Counted from the first letter of the stretch, positions 21,450-33,759 are shown. The stretch is DNA of 64,000 bases from Aquatica leii (GCA_035610365.1 CM069432.1:115091529-115155528), one strand, 5' to 3'. Notes: generated by a model from the sequence alone, not told the origin. Numbers and translations are program-made.

Positions 21450-22328
21450 CTACATATTTATTCTTATATTTACTTTATAAAGTGACTTGCACCGTTCATA
21501 CATTAAAATTAATAGCTACTAATTTCTTTTTGAAAATGTAACTAGTCGAAGTACACCGAAATTTAATGAAGGAGCAGAATTATGCGCAAGCATGGTGCCA
21601 GTATCTATACTAACAAAACGGAACCCAAATTTTGACTATTTAAGAAACGTGTAATCTAAAAAAAGTCATGATTTTTTGAGCAGTTTAAACTGGAAAAAGT
21701 CTATACACGAGATGCGTAGATAATGTAGATTATATAGATAATGCTTTTCTTATGTTCTTCTTGAGTTGGTGCTTTATTAAATTTACACTGTAGTAAACTT
21801 TAGAATGAATTGTTTCTCCATCCACTGCATAAAGTTGGTATGGTGCATATCGTCATGTCACCAAACTTTAGATTTGACATTAAGAAGCTATTGTTATCAA
21901 ATCCGTACGATCTACCTTCTTTTTCGGATTGCTAACAGTTACTAAACCATATGATGGATGAATGTTTGGTAGTAATGTTATTAAATGTGTTTATGACTAA
22001 TTATTTTATTTACTGTGCAAGCATATTTATTTAGATCACTCTAAGCTTAATGTCGAAAGAAAGGGGGTTTCGGTTGCGCATCGTTTTGATCGAGGTTGTT
22101 TATAGCGACGGCGCCAGAGTTTCTTAGATGGGTTTGCACAATTGGGAACAATCTTTTTGAAGTAGGTACGTTAATATAGGTAAAGATGTTTTAAAAAAGT
22201 CTTTTAATGGAGCTTTTAAAAATAATTAAATTATGAATTTTTGCTAGTAGAATCAATTTAATTCAAAAATTGTTTTTTTTTTCAATTTGGGTAAGCACGC
22301 GAACGGGCACCTTGCCACAAATGTATGT
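21450..22328. other. Intergenic, nothing recognised
   Basis: AT-rich sequence between two transposable elements. No coding frame or repeat boundary was supported. Confidence 0.45.
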
Positions 22329-22336
22329 ATCTAAAT

Positions 22337-24040
22337 CATAGATATCTTATATATTAAATAGATGAGCAAAGCTTAATTTAGAATGCGGGTCAAATTGAAT
22401 CTGCGCAAGGGGGTTTCTACGCATGCGCACAACTACGTTTAAACTGATGTCGATTTGACATTTACTAACATTTTATCGTTAATTTTTTAAATACATATTT
22501 TAATGTTAGTGAAAGTGGAAAAACTGAAAATAAAGTCGAGATGTTAAAACATAACTAAAACAACGCAATAGAGATATTTTTAAACATTTTCAAAATTTAC
22601 TACTGAACGGTTGTTGGAGGTTATGTCTCTTTAGTTTAACCATTTTTTGCTGGTTTGTAAAAAAATAAAATGTATTTAATGTTGATCTAGGTTAATATAT
22701 TCTTTCAGAGATAAACTCAAGCAAGCTCCGTTCTAATAAATAAGTATATTCAACCATAGGTACAAAACGAAAGATTAACATTTCTGACCAAGATAAATGC
22801 ATACGGTAGTTACAAAGCTAAAACTATTGCAATGTGTAATTAGAAATTGTAGTTGACTCTTTATGATCAAGATTTTAAATCCATCTAAATGTTGGTGACA
22901 GTTTTCAAGGGGTCGTTTAACAAGAAGTTTCGTCCAGACAAGTGCGATTACTTTTCTGGTTTTTTATATGAATCTAATTGATTTAGTGGTGAAAGTTTTA
23001 TTCACAATGTACTAAATGATATAATGCTCGTGAACAAAACTCGTTTCAATGCAACAAATTGTTTCTTTTACATTTTTATTTAATAATGGTACTCTGTATT
23101 TTGTTATTTTAAATGATGCATTTTAGTTTGTAGTGCATATTTATGTTAAGAAAGGTTGTACAAGCAGAAGACACGGTTTGCTACCCTAAGACACATGTTA
23201 ATGTATCGATTCGGTTTGTGTTTTCTTTGTATGGAGATGTAGATGTAGTTATAAAATATATAATCATTTTACATAGCAATCTGGTATTGAAATCATTTCT
23301 TAAAATGCAGAGGAATTTATCGAACCAGTCTAAAACATGCATGTGAAACTGTTACAAAATTCTGATTTATTTAACTTGTATACTGTATATGTCATTAACA
23401 TCAGCTTTTAGTTGGCCTAAACAATGCAAAATTATAACTTGATTCATGTATGATTAAAGTTTATTTGCATGAGCTACAATACATTTTATTCTGAATTAGA
23501 CGATGATAAGATTAGCACTATAAGCTGTTAAATACAAATGAAATAATCAAACATAGTTATTAAATTTTACAAAATATGTAGATTGTAAACGTACACATGC
23601 TTTATCCCCATTTATGTTGATGCATGTATTTTTTTTAAAATAAAATTTAGATAATTGTGGAATTTTATAATGTGAATCGAGTGCATTACTTTATTAAAGT
23701 TTATTATTTCGGTTTTAGTTTTTGCCAAGTTGGTTGTTGTTATTTTATCTTAATTTTACTATAATATGAAAGTGAGTAAAAATATATCGATAAATACTCT
23801 GTAATCTACTTTGGTAATCAAGTGTTTTTAAAATATATTTATTTAACTACTAAAAACAGTTTTTATTATATATCTGGTAACAATGCATGACTTACTAAAT
23901 TATTCATGTGACAACCCTGCAAACGCAGCTGTCGCTACTGCGCATGCGCACGTACCCCTGAGAGCGTCCATCTTGTTAGGTCCACTTTTTTCTGCGCATC
24001 TCATAAGCTTTAGCAATCTAATATATATATGATATCTATG
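22337..24040. mobile_element. 1.7-kb TIR element with 8-bp target duplication
   Basis: Perfect 8-bp duplications ATCTAAAT flank the element (22329-22336 and 24041-24048). Its ends CATAGATATCTTATATA and TATATATGATATCTATG form imperfect inverted repeats. Subterminal regions on both sides hold palindromic GCGCATGCGCA-type motifs. The 8-bp duplication points to the hAT, P or MULE superfamilies. No transposase motif was recognised inside, and the longest ORF (23143-23346) shows no domain. It is likely a non-autonomous element. Confidence 0.75.
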
Positions 24041-24724
24041 ATCTAAATATGTTATTAACTATGATCAAACAATATACAGTGTACGCCGGTTAATAATAAC
24101 GTTGGGATTTGGGGTTTTTGATAATATTAACCTAATGATAACAAAATTCGATATTCGAAAAAAATTGTTTATTGGTTAGAAATGAGTAAATATGTACAGC
24201 GTGTATCTGATTAACAGGTTTTGAATTTAGAAGGTGAAATTATAGAATCAATACAACCAAAAAATGTCAAAACAAAATTTTGAGCTAAATAAATTGAAAA
24301 TTGTAGACCTAAGTTTGTTGACGCTGCAAATATACAGAAATCAAAAATAATGTTATGATGTGTGATTCACTGTTCTAAAAACTACCCATTTCTTCTTAGT
24401 AATTTGCTGACACCAAAAATAAAAATAAACACAAAATAATGTTGGTACCCTAGATAATAAAATAAACTTGATTCAAGCTTGAAACAAACTTGTCACGACA
24501 AGATATGCAGGAAGCTTACCTTGGCAACCATGTAAACTTAATTTAAGTTTGAATCAGGAATTTTAGTTACCGCACAACAAGCTTGCATTAAACTTACTTT
24601 GACAAGTGTAGAGACTTATTTTGTTTCTAATTAAAACTCCATTTACACTTATAATAAATTTGTTGGCGCCGTAAATAAAGACAAATCAAAAATAATATTA
24701 TGCTGTTTAATTTAATGTTCTAAG

Positions 24725-24935
24725 TGTTATGTCGAGGTTAGCCGATGTGTACTTTCATTAATAAACCTTCACTAATTAATACGTTTATTAATACAGTCAC
24801 AGACTATCGTTAAGTTTTATATATATAAACAAACACAATATACGAACGCTACTACAATCTGTGTATGGTCCCTCCTCAGCGGCCATATCTCATGTCGTGG
24901 CTCTCCCCACGCCCCCGGTACTTTAATACACTACA
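24725..24935 (-). repeat. 3' LTR of Gypsy element 2
   Basis: The LTR runs TGTTATGTCGAGG to TAATACACTACA on the plus strand. No difference from 28685-28895 was seen. An adjacent TTTCCTCCCC (purine tract on the minus strand) primes plus-strand synthesis in such elements. Confidence 0.92.
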
Positions 24936-25036
24936 TTTCCTCCCCTTTAAGTTACAATTTAAAATAGAATACAATAAAATAAACAATACATAATACAAAA
25001 CTTAATTTTAGATATTTGTATAGTAATTTTTGAGGA

Positions 25037-25243
25037 TTACCGGTTTTGAGACTTCCTGCCTGATCTAGTTTGAGTTACAGTGTTATTAGACTTATTAGAA
25101 GTATTTACAATTACAGTTTGATTTGCAATTTCGGGTATCGATTCAGAATTAGTGTTGTCAATAGGATTAGGTGAGATAGGTATCGTCGTTATGGCAATGC
25201 TCGGAGTCTTGGGAATGAATCTTCTAACTTCCTTATCTTCCAT
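25037..25243 (-). pseudogene. C-terminal tail of Gypsy element 2 pol
   Basis: The frame ends in TQTRSGRKSQNR, a basic tail like those closing many Gypsy pol ORFs. It joins the integrase core abruptly at the point where VKSFKKWKIRK begins. The integrase stretch normally found in between is missing, so an internal deletion is inferred. Confidence 0.5.
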
Positions 25244-26766
25244 TTTTTGAAACTTTTCACCGCATTTTCTGCCGCTCCGTTGCTGGCAGGGTGATATGGT
25301 GCACTTGTAATGTGTTTGATTCCGTTTTTTAATAAAAAATTATTAAAATCTCTTGATACTAACTGTGGTCCATTGTCTGAAACAACAGTTTTTGGAATGC
25401 CCCATCTCGCGAATGATTCCCTTAATTTTTGAGTTGTTTCTTCCGCTGTTATGTTGTTCATTCTGAATATTTCTGGATACTTAGAATAAGCGTCCAAAAT
25501 AATCAGATAATGTGATTTATTTATAGGTCCTAAAAAATCTATGTGTATTCTCTGCCATGGTCCTTCTGGTTTATTCCAAGGGATTGTTATGGATTTACTT
25601 GGGTTATTTGAAATTGTTTGACATGGAGTACATGCGTTACACATTTCTTCTATGCATTTATCTATTTTGGGCCAAAAGAAATACGATCTTGCGATGGATT
25701 TCATTTTTACCACCCCCATATGACTTGAATGCAATTCTTCTAATAATTGATCTTGAAATTTCCTCGGAATCACCACTCTGTATCCCCACATAATACATCC
25801 TTGCTCATTATATAATTCAAATCGTCTTCTGAAAAATGGTAAGAGCTCTTCTCTCTCTATCCTTTCAGGCCATCCTGTCATGATATATTCTACTACTTTG
25901 CTTAATAGAAAATCTTTCCTTGTTTCGGTAGCGATACTTTTGAAATTAACCGGTATTTTGTCCGAAATTATTAAGTTGATATACGTCGATTTTGCGTTAT
26001 AATCGTCTGAAATATATTTAACCTTAATTGGGTGTCTGCTAAGCATATCTGCAACTTGATTGTTCTTCCCGTTTATATATTCCGTTTTATATGCAAAACC
26101 TGACAGAAATAATGCCCACCGTTGTAATCGTGTCGCTGCCATTTGCGGAATGCCTTTATTTTCTCCGAAGATTGATGTCAACGGTTTATGATCCGTTTGT
26201 ATCGTGAACTCTTGCCCCATTAAGTAGTGATAGAATCTCCTTACTGACCAGTATATAGCTAACGCTTCCTTGTCCAGTGTCGAATAATTCTTTTCTGCCG
26301 GCATTAGCGTTCTTGATATGAAAGCAATGGGTTTCAGTTGTCCATTTGGAAATTTGTGCAGTAATGCTCCTGCTATTCCATCTTGACATGCGTCCGTTTG
26401 CAGAATTATTGGGATTTTTGGGTCAAAATGAACTAGTATTTCATCCGATCCTATTATTCGTTTTATTTCTTCGAATGCCTTACCACAAGCATCAGTCCAT
26501 ATGTACTTGTTATTTTTTTTTAATAATTCAAAAATTGGCTTCATTATTATCGATAATTTTGGAACAAATTTTCCATAATATGTCACCATACCAATAAAAC
26601 TCTTAACTTGGGTAACATTTTCTGGTCTGGGTGCATCGATAATTGCCCTTTGCTTATCTGAATTTTTTTTTAATCCCTCTTTCGAGATGGTATATCCCAA
26701 ATAGCTTACTTCATCTTGAAAAAAAACGCACTTTTCTTTTTTTAATTGAAGTCCTGCATCTTCCAA
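25189..26766 (-). pseudogene. Gypsy element 2 RT thumb, RNase H and integrase
   Basis: This 525-codon frame begins in the RT thumb/connection (KCVFFQDEVSYLGYTIS). It continues through RNase H (ILQTDACQDGIAGALLH, DKEALAIYWSVRRF, TDHKPLTSI), the H2C2 integrase zinc module (HSSHMGVVKMKSIARSYFFW then CNACTPC) and the catalytic core (IDFLGPINKSHYLI, VSDNGPQLVSRDF, SAPYHPASNGAAENAVKS). The three acidic integrase residues are all visible. It ends soon after the core, shorter than usual. The upstream junction with the RT palm is broken in a T-run near 26780-26795. Confidence 0.9.
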
Positions 26767-26783
26767 TCTCTTGAAAACTTCTC

Positions 26784-28238
26784 TTATATTTTTTTTTCGT
26801 GATCTTTTCTAGTTTTGCCCGTTATTATGATATCGTCCAAAAAATTCGCAACACCATTACATCCTTGTAACAATTTTTCCATTTCTCTTTCGAAAATTGC
26901 ACTTGCAGGTGTAATGCCATATGGTAATCTATTTAGTTTGAAGATACCTCTATGTGTGCTCCATGCTAGCTTCATTGCAGACTCTTCATTTACACATATT
27001 TGGTTGTAGGCGTTACTCAAATCGATTTTTGTAAATGACTCTCCCCCATTGAGCAGTGAAAAGATATGCTCCATGGTTGGCAATGGGTACATAACCTTTA
27101 ACAAATGTTTATTTAGCGTTACTCTATAGTCGCCGCAAATTTTCAAATTCCCGTCTTGTTTTATTATGGGTACAATTGGAGTTCCCCATTCTGATGATTC
27201 AATTGCTGAAATAACCCCTTCCTTTTCCAATCTTGTTAGCTCTTGTTCCACCTTAGATCTAAATGCGATAGGAATAGGTCTAGGTTTAAAGTAAATAGGT
27301 TTGGTATTTTCAGCTACCTGCAAATCAACTTGTTTATACTTGTAACATCCTAACTTATTTTGAAAAATGTTTGCAAACTCGTTAAATAATTGTTCCCTGT
27401 TGTTCACAGTTGTTACTAACACATCTGCAGTCAGTTTAAAATTAAATTTTTCCAGGAAATCTCTGCCCAATAAATTTTGAGTTGGCGTATCGTTCCTAAC
27501 AACTTGAAACATAAAATTTTTACAAATAACATTTTCAAATTTAATGTTTACAATTACACAACCAATTGGCTTTATTTTACAACCAGAATAGCTACGCAAT
27601 GTTATAAAAGAATGCTTCAGCTCACACTCAGACAAGTGTCTCTCATAGAAGTCATAACTTATTACTGATAAACCTGCCCCCGTGTCTACTTGCATTTTGT
27701 AATCATTGTTATTTATATTTACATTTAAATATAAAGGTTTTTCATTGGTAATATATATGCTATTTATATCTACACAATCATTATCTAACTCTACATCCAA
27801 AGTGTTTTGTCTAATGCTTTTAGTATTATTACAGACTTTTGATAAATGTCCTATCACTTTACATTTTATTACATGTGTAGTTACTGTACTTACAGTTTTG
27901 TTTCCCTGTATGAAAATTACCACAGCATTTACATTTCCATTTACCCGACCTGGAACTATTTTCTTGATCCATCTTATTTGAAAAATTCCTTGCTGTACCA
28001 TGTGCTTTTTCATACTTCTGCTGTTGTACAGGTTTCTTCTTATGTAAAAATGCACGTCTTTGCTTTCAGCTTGAATACTCGATTCCCTTGCTTGAGCAAT
28101 CTCCAGTAATTTATTCAAGGTTGTTGTAGGTTTTTCTTCACAAAGTCTATCTCTTATTTTTCCTTGTTTTAAGCCACACACAAATTTGTCTTTTAAAATG
28201 TTTTGTAACTGCACACCAAATTCACAATTAGTTGACAA
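26784..28238 (-). pseudogene. Gypsy element 2 gag C-terminus, protease and RT palm
   Basis: This long frame begins within gag (CEFGVQLQNILKDKFVCGL) and passes a zinc-knuckle region. One knuckle is readable (CKVIGHLSKVC) and a second lies in the neighbouring frame, implying a one-base shift near an A-run at about 27865. A retropepsin site follows (MQVDTGAGLSVISYDF), then the RT fingers and palm (TKIDLSNAYNQICV, LPYGITPASAIFEREM, VANFLDDIIITG). FLDD is the catalytic pair. The first Met at 28238 is internal. Confidence 0.88.
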
Positions 28239-28303
28239 GTTATGTATTTTTGCATACCAATCGTTAACATTTTCATATTCTTCTTGTTTTGCATTGTAAA
28301 ATT

Positions 28304-28615
28304 CTATACGTTCTCTAAATATGCAAGTTGTTGGCGAAAAATGGGTTTTAAAAGTTTACACAGGTCTTCATATGCTTTGGTACTCGGTAGGTCTGGCGTA
28401 CACAAATCTCTGAGTATCTTGTAAGTATCGGAACCAATAAGACTTAATAATGCACTTACACGTTTATCTAATTCTCCAGCTGATTGATTATCAGATGCAA
28501 CAGTAGCATGCTTTTTTATACCATTTATGTTAAAAAATTGCTCTAACTGCTCTTGATATATAATCCAGCTGTCCCTTTTTGGATTGAAGCTATCTATCGA
28601 ACCAATTAATGCCAT
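28304..28615 (-). pseudogene. Gypsy element 2 gag N-terminus
   Basis: This frame starts MALIGSIDSFNPKRDSW, shortly inside the 5' LTR and primer-binding region, and reads 103 codons with the capsid-type text RVSALLSLIGSDTYKILRDL and KAYEDLCKLLKPIF. The following gag sequence (IFRERIEFYN, ENVNDWYAKIH) continues in another frame at about 28240-28330, so a one-base break separates it from the next block. Confidence 0.8.
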
Positions 28616-28684
28616 TGTAGTATTCTTTTCGTTATGGATATTTGTCGTCCCACGTTTTATTTTTTTTCAGAATCGTCGCCAATT

Positions 28685-28895
28685 TGTTATGTCGAGGTTA
28701 GCCGATGTGTACTTTCATTAATAAACCTTCACTAATTAATACGTTTATTAATACAGTCACAGACTATCGTTAAGTTTTATATATATAAACAAACACAATA
28801 TACGAACGCTACTACAATCTGTGTATGGTCCCTCCTCAGCGGCCATATCTCATGTCGTGGCTCTCCCCACGCCCCCGGTACTTTAATACACTACA
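28685..28895 (-). repeat. 5' LTR of Gypsy element 2
   Basis: This copy looks identical to 24725-24935. On the minus strand TATATATA near 28785 could be the promoter element. CTAAG follows at 28896-28900 as the target duplication. Confidence 0.92.
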
Positions 28896-28969
28896 CTAAG
28901 AACTACCCATTTCTTCTCAGTAATTTGTTAACATCAAAAATAAAAATCAACAAAAAATAATGTTATCAC

Positions 28970-29095
28970 CACAGATAGCAAGCTTGTTTCAAATTTGATT
29001 CAAGCTTGATTCATGATTTATGTTTTAAACTACCTTTAAGCTTGACATAACAAGTTAAAAACAGACTTGCCCTAAGCTTACTTGCTATCTGAATC
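28970..29095. repeat. Small foldback repeat with CAAGCTTG motifs
   Basis: AGATAGCAAG near 28974 and CTTGCTATCT near 29082 are perfect 10-base inverted repeats enclosing several AAGCTTG/CAAGCTT blocks. Similar blocks occur at 24460-24620 on the other side of the Gypsy insertion. It is probably an internal repeat of the pogo-like host element, or a small MITE within it. Confidence 0.5.
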
Positions 29096-29585
29096 ATAAG
29101 TTGTAGTTAAATTAAGTTGTTATTCCAAGAACTGCACATTCTTCCTAAATACACTAAAAATACATAGTAACGCAAAAATAACTTATTTACAGACGTTTAA
29201 ATGAAGTAATGATTAGGTACGTAGGTCAGTCAAAATACTTGAATTAATCAATAACACTGCAAAAATAAAGCTAAATAGACCAAACAAGTATTATTAGTGT
29301 ATAATGATTAAATTTTTCACTCTAAACATGGGTATTGTGAAAATTCTTTACCCGATTTTGTAGAAAACAACACTCATCCGATTCAAACATGCATATAAAA
29401 TAGGTTATTGATCATGTATAGAAATAAACCTGAGAAGAAGATTGGTAACTTTAACCAAAATTATGATTGCTATAAACGTTGTTTTTTTCTATGTAGTAAC
29501 ATACGTCCGGCCTGTTCGTTAATAAAGTGATAGTATTACCCGACTGATAACATTATCCGTGATTCTAATAACCGGCATGCACTGT

Positions 29586-30420
29586 ATTATTAACAAACTA
29601 TATTGTAATATATTTTTTAATGACGTTTAAGCAACTTTTTTATATTTTAATACAAACAAATTTACATCCTAAGTTTAAGCGTTTATAAAAAAAGTTTCTT
29701 CTATGTTGCCTAATTAGTATTTTAAATTAAAAATAATCTAATTGAAGTTTATGCGGGTTTCTTTTTACAAACCTGTCCAACACTTCATTGGGCTCGACCA
29801 TAATATCTTTATGTGTATAGTATATATAACAACAATAATCCATTTAAACAACTTTGAAGCATAGTAGAACGAAATTGTGTTTTAAGTAACCGCAAGGTTG
29901 AGCAAAATGTTTCAAAGGTACATGTCGTGATCGGCAAAACTCCTCAATTACGTAATAGTAGTTTCAGTGGCGGCTTCTTCGTCAGGTCATTTGTTCAATG
30001 ACTCTCCAAAACAAATATTAAAAATGATGCTACTTTATGTTAAAAAGATTATGAACCAGAATAAGGAATGCCATATTAAAATTATAGGAAGGTACAATCA
30101 TTTGAAATTTTCCGTTCTTGGTTTGTGCAGGAAAAATAAGTAACTGAATTAATTAATACTTTAAGAGTAATTAGCGGTATTTCAAAGATGAAAAAAATGT
30201 TGGGTTTCTGATATATTTTTGTCGTTATGATGAATTCATATAAATAAAGGTTTTCATAATTTGCTGTGTATAGTAAAGCTAAATTATTTTTTTCCGATAT
30301 TTCAAGTTGATCGTTGTAAGTTGATTTTGTCACCCGCGTATTTGAAACTAGTTTTGTATAAAATTACGGCATAATTTGGTATAAGACTGCGGCATAAAAT
30401 TACAACGTAAAGGAGATTGA
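29586..30420. other. Intergenic, with a solitary hAT-like end
   Basis: CAGTGGCGGCTTCTTC at about 29966 resembles the terminal repeat of the hAT element at 13629, but no partner end or 8-bp duplication was found. No gene was supported. Confidence 0.35.
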
Positions 30421-30467
30421 TCTTAAGTAAATGTCAATACTGTTGTGCAAATGCCATCAGAGTGATT

Positions 30468-30508
30468 TACTGAACGACAGTTTCGTCCTTTGAGGCTCAT
30501 CTGCAGTA
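30468..30508 (-). ncRNA. Decayed hammerhead ribozyme relic
   Basis: On the minus strand, TACTG (stem I), CAGATGA in place of CTGATGA, a weakened stem II ending GGAC, GAAAC, a short stem III and GTC are followed after a few bases by CAGTA, which complements TACTG. Further out, CATTAGAGTG and CACTCTGATG also pair with one mismatch. The flank ACTCTAATG matches the flank of the intact motif at 107-150. The core substitution should abolish cleavage. Confidence 0.55.
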
Positions 30509-30559
30509 GGAGGAACACTCTAATGTATTCTCATAAGTACATCGACAACTTTATAGCTT

Positions 30560-33500
30560 TATATTCAAGTACTATGGAGGGTAGCAAAATTTGATGGCAA
30601 CATTATTTTACAGTAAAAGTTATTATGTATAAACAATAACTGTAACTTACCTGTCGAGATGTCTATTGTTTTCACTAAGTGGTAATGCATTTCTTTTTTA
30701 TGCTTATTTCAAAACCAACACTGTAAAAATTGTTGAGTTAAAAACGTTTTCGTATAGTTTACGTGATGTATGAATTTCGCACAGCCATAAATGTCATTTA
30801 CGCGCTGGAAGTTATTTATTATCATATTTCCGTTTCAAACGTTAAGCAAACATAACGTGTGATAACGCTAAGTCCAGAGGTTTCTACATTTTAAGTACTT
30901 TAGATTATCCACGCTAGTAGTGGTTAAATAAGTTGCGATTTGGATGTGTTGAAGGTAACAGATTCGTTTGGGTAAGAATATATTTTCATTTTACAGCGCG
31001 ATCGGATTTCTCATGTGTTGTTATAGCAAAATCTGGTCATCCGTATGTGTCGATTATCCTAGAAAATTCCTATGACGAATTAATAAGACATAGACTGAGT
31101 ATAACAATTACACAGACAAAATCTGGGTAAAAATAGAGCACTCGTTCTCCAAGCTGTTCTAAATGATTATATAAAACTAACTTAGCTTATAACGTGCAGA
31201 TTATTTATTAATTCTTTTTACCCGAGCTTACACGAATGCACCCGAAATTCAAATTAAAAAAAAAACAAAATACTTCAGGAAAGAACGGTATTAAAATGTA
31301 TGTAAAGTAGTTAGGCTTTGATGAAACTGGCGACAGCTGGATAAATAAAAACAGTATTGCATAAATAACAATAAATCAAACTAAAATACAAAAAAATACC
31401 GACTGCCTAATATGTTTACTAATGTATGATAAAACCTGTAATAGTAAAATAAAAAAGGTATCGTTATTTCCAACACTTATTGCTCATTTCTACTTAACAT
31501 TTTTTAAATATTTACACAACTCATAGATTTTTAACTCTAGTTGAAAATTTTTCCTAGTCGCACTCATTCTTGTTTCATTATTGAATAAATTCAATATTTT
31601 TTGTTTTACTAACGGCTTCTCGGCTAACGAGATAGATGTCTTTTCCCGAATGAATCACGATATTAATTTTGTTTATATCTTCAATCGAAAACTTGTTGAT
31701 AAATCTTTGTGAAGAGAGACTTAAAAAGCATGATAGTTCACAATCACTTGCTCCCCAAATGGTAAATTATACTAAAACACTTAATTTTATACTAATCGTC
31801 TATCAATAGACTTCTTCCACTCACATAAGTAATGCTGTGAATAGATATTTTTTAAATTATATAGAAATTGTTCAATAATGAACAGACAAAAGTTATTCTT
31901 ATTAGAGATGACAAATATTTTCAAGCGCAATTAATCATTTCATAGGTATTTAAGAATCATTTAGTATCATTTTATATCGGTAACACATTATAATACAAAC
32001 ATAAATATTGTAATCAAAAGCGAGAATTGCAAAATTAATAATGTCATTGGAATGTCTAGAACTGCAACATAAAAGTAGGTGAAGAAATTGTCAAATCAGC
32101 ACATTCTTTGTAATGTCTACAACTGTAACATTGAAAAAATGTAAGTGGAAACACAATATTTAAATGTAATAGTAAGTATTTTTGTATACAAATACATATA
32201 ATTAATCTTAAAAATAAAGCAGTACATTTTTTTCTTTACATAAATTACATAATTATAGTAATTTGCAAAACCGAAATTTTGCGGGACACTGGATTTTTAT
32301 ATATTCAGATACATATTACTTATATATTTATTAATATTATTTAGATACATATAAATAGATAAAAAACATCCATGGAAATTAATTTATTTCTATTAACTTA
32401 TATAGATACTTTGTACTGCACATAAGGGACGAGACTTATTAACAAACTAATATTGAACCATCAAAAACGTTAACTTTATATACACACAATAGCATCTATA
32501 GCAAAATATATTTACGATCACACACCATAACTACAATCTTTATCGACTGACCTACATCCGAGCGTACCCGAAACGAAATGATTTTTACGATATTTTACGA
32601 TTTCCCCACCACAATACGATGTATCCCGACTTAACAAATACGAATGCAAGGATACCGAATGCAACTCAACCATACCCGAAACGAAACGATAGCAAACAAA
32701 ATTAAAATAATACCGAAATACCGGTATTTACGTTTGAATACCGGTTTTAAATACTGCACTAATTTTGTCCGGTCTCTGACTAACCTAAATGTCATTGAAG
32801 AAGCGTGGGATAAATTAATTGAATTCATATGGTCCCCAAACAAGTAAAAAATAATGGAAAAGTGTGACGCAGAAAAAATACTCGTACTCAATGGGTTCAT
32901 GCTCGAGGTACAAAAGGATGTACTGCAGAAAAGTCTTTAACAGATTTGGTTTCTTCTAATAAATCATCTTGGCAGCAATATTGTAATAGGTGAGCTAGAA
33001 GAAGCAGATGCACTACAAAAGCTGCATATTCAATTTTGTCGAGCAGTAGTTATGGAAAAAGATGTACTTAGCAATATTTCTAGAATCGTTACTTTACAGT
33101 GTACTACAGTGACAATCTAACAGGTTTCTACTCCTACGTCTTATAAAAGCAATATTACAAGACTAGTCAGTTTATCGTAAAGTGGTAAGCATAGTTAAAT
33201 TAAAAACTAATCTCATTCAGGAAAAGGCAGTATTCGTAACCTACATACATACAAGCACTAACCAAGTATGCCTAAACTACATAAATGAAGAAAAGGAGAA
33301 AACTTGCAAAAAGCTGGAAAAATAACTAGAAAAACTAACCAAGTGTATTGACTTAGTACTGCAATAAAGCAGGAGTAGTCAAAGTTTATATATAAAAAAT
33401 CGCAGTTGAAACGATTGCAAATGAAAATAGAAAATTGTAGTATAAATTTGCGTATAATTAATAATGTATAGATAAATAAATATTTTATAAAAAATTGCGT

Positions 33501-33570
33501 AAAAGTCTAAAATTTGTCAATTAAAGTTATATGCAATGAAATTGTTTCGATGTGTACGCTCTTTATTTAG
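30560..33570. other. AT-rich region without a supported gene
   Basis: A short plus-strand frame near 32770-32850 (NLNVIEEAWDKLIEF) faintly resembles the C-terminal end of a Tc1-like transposase, but is too short to call. The sequence at 32550-32700 is rich in CCCGAAACGA-type motifs. Nothing else was supported. Confidence 0.4.
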
Positions 33571-33756
33571 TCAGTTTTCTTCTACTATTGCCTCATTAAA
33601 ATTTATTTCTATTTCAGCTTGCTGGTTGAATGAATTAGGTTGAGATAGATTATGCTGCACACATATGTTATGCACCACGCCGCAACCATAAATAATTTTT
33701 CTAGAACTTATCCGGTTGTAGTGTAATGTTCTGTGGCGCAAAAGACAGAAAAGCAC
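33571..33756 (-). pseudogene. PIF/Harbinger transposase C-terminal remnant
   Basis: This 61-codon frame contains RHRTLHYNRISSRKIIYGC followed by VVHNICVQHNL. It matches the conserved HARBI1-type end, in which a Tyr-containing segment is followed by an Ala-Cys-x-Val-Leu-His-Asn motif. The acidic tail (EIEINFNEAIVEEN) is also typical. The catalytic DDE core upstream was not recognised, so this is a fragment. Confidence 0.6.
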
Positions 33757-33759
33757 AAG

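Larger units (their letters stand above)
24725..28895 (-). mobile_element. Gypsy-type LTR retrotransposon 2 (young)
   Basis: Two 211-bp LTRs (24725-24935 and 28685-28895) look identical over their full length. The element is flanked by a perfect 5-bp duplication CTAAG (24720-24724 and 28896-28900). A polypurine tract (GGGGAGGAAA in element sense) precedes the 3' LTR, and a TGGCGACGAT primer-binding-like sequence follows the 5' LTR. Gag and pol are present, but with several one-base frame breaks and a shortened integrase. It is inserted in a pogo-like element. Confidence 0.92.
24077..29584. mobile_element. pogo/Tigger-like element, split by Gypsy element 2
   Basis: The left end is CAGTGTACGCCGGTTAATA and the right end TATTAACCGG-like (plus strand AATAACCGGCATGCACTG), flanked by TA. 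The same family forms 37520-38323. CAGT-start ends with a CCGCTTAA block and TA duplications fit the pogo/Tigger branch of Tc1/mariner (family knowledge). Excluding the LTR element, about 1.3 kb remains, longer than the other copy because of internal CAAGCTTG-rich repeats at 24460-24620 and 28970-29095. No transposase was recognised. Confidence 0.75.

Noticed and set aside
22915-22950. GTTTCGTCC string suggesting a hammerhead GAAAC core
   Set aside because: No CUGANGA core or pairing flanks on the minus strand.
32644-32900. Tc1-like transposase from NLNVIEEAWDKL
   Set aside because: Only about a dozen residues resemble the family and no DDE motif is nearby.
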